From Chryseobacterium aahli (lineage in GTDB: Bacteria > Bacteroidota > Bacteroidia > Flavobacteriales > Weeksellaceae), in the NCBI RefSeq assembly GCF_022699665.1, contig NZ_JALDNB010000004.1:124001-188000 (forward strand): a stretch of 64,000 nucleotides of DNA. The letters run 5' to 3'. Positions 17,759 through 25,341 of this stretch are shown piece by piece; position 1 is the stretch's first letter, and every line of letters starts with the position of its first letter. The notes below the pieces were generated by a model. The model saw only the letters and a list, made by a program, of their open reading frames with translations. It made no database searches and was not told the origin of the DNA. A program made the translations under genes and the position numbers.

Positions 17759-19408
17759 TTAAAAATAAAGCTTAAAAATAGATAAAATATTGATTGCGTA
17801 AGCTTTGTCAAAAAATGAAGATGAACTAAAGAGTGATTTCACATCGTTTTGCAATTCAGTATAATTTTCCAGACGATCAATATTTTCTGTAAAATAATTT
17901 GAATAATATTGTTGTATAGATCTATCATTATCAAAATAAAACTGATAAGGATACATACTCGTTTTTGTCGGCTTGTTTAATAGTTTCTGATAAAAAGCTT
18001 TACGAGCACCCTTCAAATACTTCTCACCAAACCTTATTTTCCATTGAGCATCTGGTTTCATTAAAGTTCTTTCCCAAGTGTATTTAGATGCTTCTTTACA
18101 ATGTTTTAGAAGCCATTGCTGATACAATTTATGCTTAAACTTCCACTCTTCAGGAAGACTAACAGACAATTGCATAAAATCTTTGGTCATGTAAGGTGAT
18201 ACCATATACGCTTTTTGCCGGAGAACGTGTGAGCCAAGAACTGTCCTATTATATGCGAGATTTTTTAGTAAGAATATTTCTTCACGATCATATTTTTTTA
18301 AAACAGAATCAATATTGGATTGTATGTGAGGAAGAAAATCCGAATTCACAATAATCTTATAATGAGAAGGTGATTTTCGTCGGGGTTCAGAATTAAAACC
18401 TCCTAAAATACCATCACCAATCTGCCCGCCATGAAAAAGCGAAAAATCTCTATACTTCAAATTATCTACTGCATGACTTACATGTATACCTCCTATAAAA
18501 TGTATACAACCCTCAGAAATTCTTGTAAGCTCATCTATTTTTTTTAAAAATAAGCCATTATCAAGCGGTATAAACTCAAAATCTAAGTCATAATCTGCAG
18601 CTATCTTTCTAGAAATTTTTTCATCAAGATATTCGGACTGCGAAAAACAGAGAGTTGAACCAATTTCAAAGCCTTCCTTGATAGCATACATCAGTGCCAT
18701 TCTGCTATCTAATCCGCCACTCAATAATGCCAAATGCGACGTATTATATTCTAAATCTTTTTCATATTCCATTTTTACACCAGCAGCAAAAACTTCATGG
18801 ATCTGATCTAATGCCACCTCTTTGGAGTTTGAAAAATATTCTGTTTGAGCGATATCAAAATATTCTCTTTCAATAATCGATTGCGTTGTACAATCTATCG
18901 TTAAAAAATGACCATCTAAAACTTTGTATATATTTTCAATAGGAGTTCTATTCTCTAATAAATTTCCAATTGCTAAAATTTGATAGAGTGAGGTAATATC
19001 GGGGTTAACAGAAATGTTATTTTCTTTAATTGTTTCGCTCATTCTCACCAAATTTGAATCGATAAAAATAACTGAATCTATTTTTGAATAAAAAACACGT
19101 TGACTAGATGTGGGATTCGTAAATACAAGGATTTTATTTTCTTTTTTATCCCAAATGCAACCTCTGAACTCGCCTTCAAGATCCTGCAATATGCGCCAAC
19201 CGACTTTATGATATTTACTGATAAAAAGCTTGGGGAAATCATTTGTAAATGAATCTTTCAACAATGCTTTTTTATTGAGAACCACTCCTTCAAGAATAAC
19301 ATAATATTCTGGCGTTTCAACGTAGAAAGAATCATAAGTTTCTTTTTGAAAAAAACTTTTAATCTGAGGTTGGCTGTTACTAATTAAAATTGAAAATCCC
19401 TGATTCAT
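17759..19408 (-). CDS. Asparagine-synthase-family protein without the glutaminase cysteine
   Basis: A 549-residue protein with AsnB architecture. The N-terminal half resembles the class II amidotransferase fold (LEGEFRGCIWDKKENKILVFTN) and the C-terminal half is the ATP-dependent synthetase with the PP-loop SGGLDSR at residues 230-236. The chain begins Met-Asn-Gln, so the N-terminal nucleophile Cys that AsnB uses to hydrolyse glutamine is missing. It may use ammonia or have another amide-forming or adenylating role. Similar proteins sit in polysaccharide clusters, where they may amidate sugar carboxylates; here it lies between a glycosyltransferase (4 bp overlap) and a flippase (directly adjoining). 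The role is inference; the family is clear. Confidence 0.82.
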   Translation of the reverse strand: MNQGFSILISNSQPQIKSFFQKETYDSFYVETPEYYVILEGVVLNKKALLKDSFTNDFPKLFISKYHKVGWRILQDLEGEFRGCIWDKKENKILVFTNPTSSQRVFYSKIDSVIFIDSNLVRMSETIKENNISVNPDITSLYQILAIGNLLENRTPIENIYKVLDGHFLTIDCTTQSIIEREYFDIAQTEYFSNSKEVALDQIHEVFAAGVKMEYEKDLEYNTSHLALLSGGLDSRMALMYAIKEGFEIGSTLCFSQSEYLDEKISRKIAADYDLDFEFIPLDNGLFLKKIDELTRISEGCIHFIGGIHVSHAVDNLKYRDFSLFHGGQIGDGILGGFNSEPRRKSPSHYKIIVNSDFLPHIQSNIDSVLKKYDREEIFLLKNLAYNRTVLGSHVLRQKAYMVSPYMTKDFMQLSVSLPEEWKFKHKLYQQWLLKHCKEASKYTWERTLMKPDAQWKIRFGEKYLKGARKAFYQKLLNKPTKTSMYPYQFYFDNDRSIQQYYSNYFTENIDRLENYTELQNDVKSLFSSSSFFDKAYAINILSIFKLYF

Positions 19409-20526
19409 TTCAATGTTTCATTATATATTTTAAAAAATTTTTCAGAGATTGTCTCTTGTGAGAAAGTCTTTTCTGCATAGATTTTCATTGTTGAAGGGTC
19501 ATGTTTTTTCTCACTCATCAACATTTTTAGCATAGCATCTTTAAGTAAATCTTCTTCTTTATTTTCGAGCAAAATTCCAAAATTGTCTGGAAAAAACTCC
19601 GATATGCCGCCTACATTTGTAGAAATCACTCTAATTCCGCTCGCAAAAGATTCTGCAATTACACATGGCTGGTTTTCATAATCACTAAAAAGAATAAAGC
19701 AGTCAGACCGCTGCATTCTTTCTGCAATTTGAGGAAGAGTCTGAATTCCAAAAATTTCAATTACAGATTCGAGGTTGTCATTTTTAACTATTTTTTCTAA
19801 TTCAGAAGTGTCGCCGTCACCACCAATCTGCAGTTTAAAAGAATAGCCTTCTTTTAAAAGTTTAATGGCAACATTTAAAATTTTATCTGCACTTTTATTA
19901 GCCGTGAGGTTTGAAACATGTATAAAGGTAAATTTCTCTGTACTTATTTTTGCAGGAAAAAAAAGATTTGTATTTACCACATTCGGAATTACTTCCATTG
20001 ATGTTCTAATTCCTAATTTCTCTAAACTTTCTTTTAGGTTTTTAGTAACAGGAAGAATCTTATAAGCCTGATTACCAATCAACCTAGCAACCAATTTAAT
20101 AATAAAAGATGTTTTATGTTGATTTTCTATTTTTAAGGCACTCCAATGTTCACTTATAACAAAAGGTATTTTAAACTTTTTTTTAAGATACACAGCAAAA
20201 AGCATAGAATTATGCAAAACATTTGCATGAATAAGATCTGGATATTGAAGTTGATGGAAGCCTTTTTTATAAGCAATCATTCTTCTATAAAAATTCTGAA
20301 GAGGATTTTTTGAATTTTTATAATAAACAATTAATGTTCTGATATTATTAATGACTTGGTCATCAAATATAAACTTTTCTGATTGCTGAAAGTTTCCTAT
20401 TGCATGTAAAATCTCAACATCGCATATTAAAGATGCCGCTTCTGCATGGCGTTGCACAAAGTTTCCATTGGTAGGCTCTAGTTTATTCGGAAACCAAGAT
20501 GAAATAAATAAAACTTTATGCTTCAT
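19405..20526 (-). CDS. Family 4 glycosyltransferase
   Basis: A 373-residue GT-B fold enzyme. The N-terminus has the acceptor-domain pattern FISSWFPNKLEPTNGNFVQRH. The C-terminal nucleotide-sugar domain shows FIHVSNLTANKSADKIL, GGDGDTSELEKIV and the E-x7-E type motif FILFSDYENQPCVIAESFASG followed by ISTNVGGISEF, all usual for GT4. It transfers a sugar to a lipid-linked or surface glycan; donor and acceptor are unknown. Its stop overlaps the start of the asparagine-synthase-like gene by 4 bp, so the two are coupled. Confidence 0.9.
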   Translation of the reverse strand: MKHKVLFISSWFPNKLEPTNGNFVQRHAEAASLICDVEILHAIGNFQQSEKFIFDDQVINNIRTLIVYYKNSKNPLQNFYRRMIAYKKGFHQLQYPDLIHANVLHNSMLFAVYLKKKFKIPFVISEHWSALKIENQHKTSFIIKLVARLIGNQAYKILPVTKNLKESLEKLGIRTSMEVIPNVVNTNLFFPAKISTEKFTFIHVSNLTANKSADKILNVAIKLLKEGYSFKLQIGGDGDTSELEKIVKNDNLESVIEIFGIQTLPQIAERMQRSDCFILFSDYENQPCVIAESFASGIRVISTNVGGISEFFPDNFGILLENKEEDLLKDAMLKMLMSEKKHDPSTMKIYAEKTFSQETISEKFFKIYNETLK

Positions 20527-20584
20527 TAATTATCAGTTCAAAAATGTATTTTTAATATGGCTAAACAATCATAATCTTCGCATT

Positions 20585-21307
20585 TTACTGACCACCATAT
20601 TTAAATTGTATATAAAGACTATTTAGTCTATGTTTTATTTTTTGAAGTATCGTTCGTTTGTCATTAACAAAAATTTTATCATAATCTGTTTTTTTCTGAA
20701 TAACTATAAACTGATAATCATTTTCAACCCAAATACTATAGGTATCGAAATTAAGTATTTGAAGTCCGTTCGTTTCGGCGTTCGTTAAAATAGTTCTCAA
20801 AGGTATGGGCTGATCGATGATTTGCAAAGATGACGGATCATTTTTCGTTAAGTAGTCAATAAACTCAGGATTAGGAACGTTGATAACTATCTTGGTATTA
20901 TCATCTGATAATTTTGCCAAATTTTTAAAAAGATCAAAATGTTTTTCAATTGGGATATGCTCAATAACATCAAATAGAGTTATAAAATCATAGTTCTTTT
21001 TTTCGGGAATATAGTTTACAACATCGCCTACAAAAAAAGAAATGTTTTTTTTATCTAGTTTTGATTTTGCTAATTCTATTGATTTATCACTTAAATCCAC
21101 AGCTTCGATATATCCCTCTTTTACCGTACTGGATAATAATTTAGTCATTACGCCTATTCCACACCCCAACTCCAAAACATTTGAAGAAGACACAAGGTTC
21201 AGAGATCGCATTTTTTTATATAAAGTGTAGATTCTTTCGTTGATTCCTGAATTTGTCTGGTAGTTTACGAAATCATTGTAGAAATCTTTAACATTATCGT
21301 TATTCAT
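20585..21307 (-). CDS. Class I SAM-dependent methyltransferase
   Basis: A 240-residue protein with the SAM-binding motif I VLELGCGIG (about residues 40-48), an acidic residue at the end of strand 2 (AVDLSD), and ITLFDVIEHIP as motif III/IV. This is a Methyltransf_11/23-type protein. It is the first gene of the glycan group and probably methylates a sugar or lipid intermediate; the substrate is unknown. There is a 58 bp gap to the glycosyltransferase gene downstream. Confidence 0.85.
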   Translation of the reverse strand: MNNDNVKDFYNDFVNYQTNSGINERIYTLYKKMRSLNLVSSSNVLELGCGIGVMTKLLSSTVKEGYIEAVDLSDKSIELAKSKLDKKNISFFVGDVVNYIPEKKNYDFITLFDVIEHIPIEKHFDLFKNLAKLSDDNTKIVINVPNPEFIDYLTKNDPSSLQIIDQPIPLRTILTNAETNGLQILNFDTYSIWVENDYQFIVIQKKTDYDKIFVNDKRTILQKIKHRLNSLYIQFKYGGQ

Positions 21308-21357
21308 ATTATTACAGCTGAATATTTTAATTCAAATGATGAACTTTTGTACAAAGA

Positions 21358-21846
21358 TTATTTAATTCCTGCCGCCCAACTTCTGTTAAAAGGAAGCAAA
21401 AAGTTTCCTAAAAATTCAAGATAGGTGTTTTTCGAAAAATCAAAAACGTCAATTTCCGCAGACAATTCTCCGCTTCTTACTTTATTTTTAAAGTCTATTA
21501 ATTTTAACGTTTTTACTTCACCATTTTCTATAAAACTAGCTTTCATGCGATCAAATAGTCCCAATTGATATTCCTCATCAATTTCTCTCATAATCTTGCC
21601 TAAAGCATCAATGCTACAGCCGGATGCCATCTCCTTTTCCTCATCAACGCAGATAACAATAAACTGATTTTTTTCAATTTTAAAAGATGATGAAAGAGGT
21701 TTTCCGTGAGCTGCCCATCCTGCAAGAAAGTCGTATAGCTTTTCTGTAATAACTTTTGCTTCTTTGGTGGTAAAAGCCCTTGACGCAGGATATATAATAA
21801 CTCTGTAGTCTTCAGCTTCTACTATATTTGATTCTTCAATTTTCAT
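21358..21846 (-). CDS. Conserved hypothetical protein, often labelled ABC transporter ATPase in Bacteroidota
   Basis: A 162-residue soluble protein starting MKIEESNIVEAEDYRVIIYPASRAFT, with LYDFLAGWAAHGKPLSSSF and CVDEEKEMASGCSIDALGKIM further on. I recognise it as a conserved Flavobacteriia protein that databases call ABC transporter ATPase, yet it has no Walker A, Walker B or signature motif, so that name is not supported. A longer reading to an ATG at 21936 is possible, but the added 30 residues look like translated intergenic DNA. It lies just behind the Fe-S/MlaD group, as in related genomes from memory. Function unknown. Confidence 0.75.
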   Translation of the reverse strand: MKIEESNIVEAEDYRVIIYPASRAFTTKEAKVITEKLYDFLAGWAAHGKPLSSSFKIEKNQFIVICVDEEKEMASGCSIDALGKIMREIDEEYQLGLFDRMKASFIENGEVKTLKLIDFKNKVRSGELSAEIDVFDFSKNTYLEFLGNFLLPFNRSWAAGIK

Positions 21847-22006
21847 ATGTAGATATTTATTTTTAATGGTCATCCCAAACAGTCGGGACAAGTATGCTAT
21901 CGCCATCTTCATCGGTTTATGAATCAAACCAGTCATGGCGATTTCATTTCCAATACATTTTAAAAAGTAAAATTACGGAATTTTATTGATTTGATATTTT
22001 TAAACA

Positions 22007-22033
22007 AAAAACTCAAGAATAATCCTGAGTTTT
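22007..22033 (-). terminator. Terminator after the Fe-S protein gene
   Basis: AAAACTCA and TGAGTTTT form a stem (8-9 bp) 24 bases past the stop of the Fe-S protein gene at 22057, with T-rich flanks. Confidence 0.6.
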
Positions 22034-22056
22034 ATATTTTACTAAAAGGCTAGTTT

Positions 22057-22842
22057 TTATAAATCTTCAGCTTCAGCCAAAAGTTCCACAATATCTTTTA
22101 CTTCTACTTCGGTATTTTTATTGAAATGCTTTACACCATCCGTCAACATCGTGTTACAAAACGGACAACCAGTTGCAATGATTTTAGGCTCAAATGAAAG
22201 TGCTTCTTCAGTTCTTTCAACGTTGATGTCTTTATTCCCTTTTTCAGGTTCTTTGAACATCTGTGCTCCTCCTGCTCCACAACATAGACCGTTCGTTTTA
22301 CAACGTTTCATTTCAACCAATTCGGCATCCAGCTTTTCTAACAGCATTCTCGGTGCTTCATATTCGCCATTTGCTCTTCCCAGATAACAAGGATCATGAA
22401 ATGTGATTTTTTTTCCTTTAAAAGCTCCGCCTTCAATTTTCAATCTTCCTTCATTCATCAATTGTTTTAAAAATTGAGTATGATGAATTACTTCAAAGTT
22501 TCCTCCTAAACTTGGATATTCATTTTTCAGTGTATTAAAGCAGTGCGGACAGGCCGTTACGATTTTTTTAACATCATAGGCATTCAGAACTTCAATATTC
22601 GTCATTGCCATCATTTGGAAAACAAATTCGTTCCCTGCTCTTTTTGCGGGGTCACCTGTACAGCTTTCTTCCTGTCCTAAAACAGCGAATTCAACTCCGA
22701 TTTTATTCAGAATTTTACAGAATGCTTTGGTAATTTTTTTTGCTCTGTCGTCAAAACTTCCGGCACAGCCAACCCAAAACAAAACTTCAGGTGATTTTCC
22801 TTCGGCAGCATAATCTGCCATTGTTTTTATAGTGAAATCCAT
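22057..22842 (-). CDS. (Fe-S)-binding protein with two CCG domains
   Basis: A 261-residue protein with two cysteine-rich CCG-type domains: CPHCFNTLKNEYP ... HHTQFLKQL with HDPCYLGRANGEY, and CKTNGLCCGAGGAQMF ... ATGCPFCNTMLTDG. Such domains occur in heterodisulfide reductase HdrB, LutA/GlpC and related oxidoreductases, where they hold an unusual 4Fe-4S centre or take part in disulfide chemistry. It lies 77 bp behind a membrane protein with two ferredoxin-like 4Fe-4S sites; together they resemble split HdrD- or QmoC-like electron transfer modules. The partner and substrate are not known. Confidence 0.88.
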   Translation of the reverse strand: MDFTIKTMADYAAEGKSPEVLFWVGCAGSFDDRAKKITKAFCKILNKIGVEFAVLGQEESCTGDPAKRAGNEFVFQMMAMTNIEVLNAYDVKKIVTACPHCFNTLKNEYPSLGGNFEVIHHTQFLKQLMNEGRLKIEGGAFKGKKITFHDPCYLGRANGEYEAPRMLLEKLDAELVEMKRCKTNGLCCGAGGAQMFKEPEKGNKDINVERTEEALSFEPKIIATGCPFCNTMLTDGVKHFNKNTEVEVKDIVELLAEAEDL

Positions 22843-22919
22843 TTTGTTATAAAATGTATTTTGTATTAATTTGAATTAAATTTTCAGAAAATAAATTAAT
22901 TAATTTTTTTTACAAATAA

Positions 22920-24254
22920 TTAATCATTTGCCCAATTCAGACGATCTGCCTGATTATATTGCCATGGTGCAGCATTGTTTTCTACGTTGGTCATCATCAG
23001 ATTTAACTCTTGTGGAGCCGCAGACTGTTCCATTACTAAGAATCTTCTCATTTCGAAAATGATAGAAAGTGGATCAAGCAATACCGGACAAGCCTCAGTA
23101 CAAGCATTACAAGTAGTACAAGCCCAAAGTTCTTCTTTTGTGATATAATCGTTCAGCAATTTCTTGCCGTCATCTTCAAACTTTCCGTTTTTATCAATAT
23201 TTCTTCCAACTTCTTCCAGACGATCTCTGGTTTTCATTAAAATCAATCTTGGAGACAGTTTTTTACCCGTAATATTTGCAGGACAAACAGAAGTACAACG
23301 ACCACATTCTGTACAAGAATAGGCATTTAATAATTGAACCTGATTTAAATCAAAAACATCCTCAGCACCAAATTTTGAAGGAGCTTCTGCAACATCACCT
23401 TCTGCCGGAGCTGCGTAAGGATCTGCATTTGGATCCATCATTAATTTGATTTCTGCAGTAACAGAATCTAAATTATTAAATTTTCCATACAAATCTAAAT
23501 TGGCGTACCAAGTACTTGGAAAAGCTAAAATGATGTGTAAATGTTTAGAATAATAAAGATAGTTCATGAAGAACAAAATACCCACAAAGTGAAACCACCA
23601 TGCAAATCTTTCAACAAAAACTAAAAACCCACTATCGAAACTGAAAATTTCTAGAAATGGAACTAAAGTAATTTGACTGATAGGAAAACTACCATGTTCT
23701 GCTAAAACTCCTCTCTGTTGTAAGATGAAGTCTGAAGAATTCATACTAAAGAAAGCAACCATCAAGGCAAACTCAATAATCAAGATCCAGTTGGCATCAT
23801 TCTTTGGCCATCCGAAAAGTTCTTTCATCGTTAATCGCTTAACTCCGTACAAATTTCTTCGAATGAAAAACAATACAACACCAATGATTACAAGTATTGC
23901 TAAAACTTCTAAAGTTGCTGTAAAAATATTATAGAAAGTATGTCCCAAAATAGTGGCTAAAAATCTATGTGTTCCGAAGACTCCGTCAACAATAATTTCA
24001 ATTAATTCGATATTAATAATAACAAAACCTACATATACAAAAAGGTGAAGAATGCCCGCAACAGGCCTTTTCACCATTCTACTCTGACCCGTCGCTACAC
24101 GAGCCATTGTCTCCCAACGTTCAGGTTTTCTGTCGCTGCGGTTGATTTCTCTTCCTAATCTGATATTTCTATAAATCTTAAAAAGGCTTTTTCCGAATAA
24201 CCCAAAACCTGCAACTAATAGAATCAGAAAAATAATATTGTCAAGATATTGCAT
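22920..24254 (-). CDS. Membrane-bound 4Fe-4S protein, NarI/HdrE-like plus ferredoxin domain
   Basis: A 444-residue protein. The N-terminal half has about six membrane spans with histidines in them (for example GILHLFVYVGFV and GHTFYNIFTATLEV), suggesting haem b or quinone binding as in NarI/HdrE-like subunits. The C-terminal half has two 4Fe-4S motifs, CTECGRCTSVCP and CTTCNACTEACP. It probably transfers electrons between a quinone pool and the CCG-domain protein encoded behind it. It starts 10 bp after the MlaD-family gene stop. Function inferred from architecture. Confidence 0.86.
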   Translation of the reverse strand: MQYLDNIIFLILLVAGFGLFGKSLFKIYRNIRLGREINRSDRKPERWETMARVATGQSRMVKRPVAGILHLFVYVGFVIINIELIEIIVDGVFGTHRFLATILGHTFYNIFTATLEVLAILVIIGVVLFFIRRNLYGVKRLTMKELFGWPKNDANWILIIEFALMVAFFSMNSSDFILQQRGVLAEHGSFPISQITLVPFLEIFSFDSGFLVFVERFAWWFHFVGILFFMNYLYYSKHLHIILAFPSTWYANLDLYGKFNNLDSVTAEIKLMMDPNADPYAAPAEGDVAEAPSKFGAEDVFDLNQVQLLNAYSCTECGRCTSVCPANITGKKLSPRLILMKTRDRLEEVGRNIDKNGKFEDDGKKLLNDYITKEELWACTTCNACTEACPVLLDPLSIIFEMRRFLVMEQSAAPQELNLMMTNVENNAAPWQYNQADRLNWAND

Positions 24255-24263
24255 AATGATGAA

Positions 24264-25214
24264 TTAGTCTTTACTGTTCTTACCAAATACTGAGAAATTA
24301 ACGTACTTCTTAGGATTAGCTTTTAAATCTTCAATAAGAGCATTTAAGTTTGTGGAAGCAGCATTCAGATTATTGTATAACTGATCGTCTTTCATGATTT
24401 TCCCTAAACTTCCTTCACCTCTGTCAATCCCGGAAACAACTTTATTTAATTGCCCAACAGTATTATCTAAATTAGCAATTGTAGCATTCAATTTTTGAGT
24501 ATCAATGCTCTCAGCTAAATTACCATATTTATCTAAAGTAACTTTACCACTTTTCATGGTAAGACTCGCCTCATCAAGAACTTTTTGAAGTTTAGGATCA
24601 TTATTTCCAACTAATTTGTTGACACTTCCTGCTGTAGTTTCTAAAGCACCAACTGTTTTATTTAGATTGTGAAGTAAAATTTTAATCTCCTCTCTGTTCT
24701 GCTCGTTCATCACTTGGTTGGCATTCACCATCAAAGAATCTACTCTATGCAAAACAGTTTGTAACTGATCTTTTACCGGACCAACCTGAGAAGAAAGACT
24801 ATTCATCATTCCTAGTTTGAAAGCACCTTTTAAAGTGTCACCATCTTTTGCAGTAGGACCTCCGTAAAACAAGTTCACTCTCATTTCTTTACCACCCATC
24901 AAACTCGGTTCAAAAATCTCCAAATTTGAATTTTTCGAAAATTGAAAGTTATCATCAACGGTAATTTTAACGATAAAATGAATTTTACCATCCTTTGATG
25001 TTTGTGGTATAATCTTGTCCACCTGCCCTACTTTTAAACCATTGATAGAAACCGGTGAAGACTGCGTAAGCCCCTCAACGTTATCGTATTTAGCATAAAA
25101 TATATTGTCGGTAGTAAAAAGGCTTCTGCCTTTCATGAATTGGAACAAAACGACAAAGCCGACTACAGCTAAAATCGCTATTAGACCAGCTTTTATTTCT
25201 TTACTGAACTTCAC
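24264..25214 (-). CDS. MlaD/MCE-family lipid transport protein
   Basis: A 316-residue protein with one N-terminal span (residues about 9-28) and an MCE domain (FYAKYDNVEGLTQSSPVSINGLKVGQV) spanning roughly residues 38-115. The rest is long helical, with repeated LNxTVGxLNKVV-type stretches expected to form the channel-like helical barrel of MCE proteins. It moves phospholipid between membranes together with an MlaE permease and MlaF ATPase; genes of those types lie at 41.6-43.2 kb, not adjacent. It ends 10 bp before the 4Fe-4S membrane protein gene. Confidence 0.9.
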   Translation of the reverse strand: MKFSKEIKAGLIAILAVVGFVVLFQFMKGRSLFTTDNIFYAKYDNVEGLTQSSPVSINGLKVGQVDKIIPQTSKDGKIHFIVKITVDDNFQFSKNSNLEIFEPSLMGGKEMRVNLFYGGPTAKDGDTLKGAFKLGMMNSLSSQVGPVKDQLQTVLHRVDSLMVNANQVMNEQNREEIKILLHNLNKTVGALETTAGSVNKLVGNNDPKLQKVLDEASLTMKSGKVTLDKYGNLAESIDTQKLNATIANLDNTVGQLNKVVSGIDRGEGSLGKIMKDDQLYNNLNAASTNLNALIEDLKANPKKYVNFSVFGKNSKD

Positions 25215-25292
25215 TTTTTATATTTTTTCTAATAAGCAAATATAGTACATTTAAATTAATGTTTTTCTGTATCGCTATGGGTTAAACACAAA

Positions 25293-25319
25293 AAAAGTGG
25301 CAAAAACTCTGCCACTTTT
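25293..25319 (-). terminator. Terminator after the PpiD-like gene
   Basis: AAAAGTGGCA and TGCCACTTTT form a 10 bp stem with a 7-base loop just beyond the stop of the PPIase gene; the minus strand continues into a T-run. Confidence 0.8.
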
Positions 25320-25341
25320 AATATTGTTGATTTTGGATATC

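Noticed and set aside
21358-21846. ABC transporter ATPase identity
   Set aside because: The common database label is not supported: no Walker A, Walker B or signature motif can be seen.
21847-21936. N-terminal extension of the conserved hypothetical protein
   Set aside because: The 30 extra residues look like translated intergenic DNA; MKIEESNIVE fits the usual start of the family.
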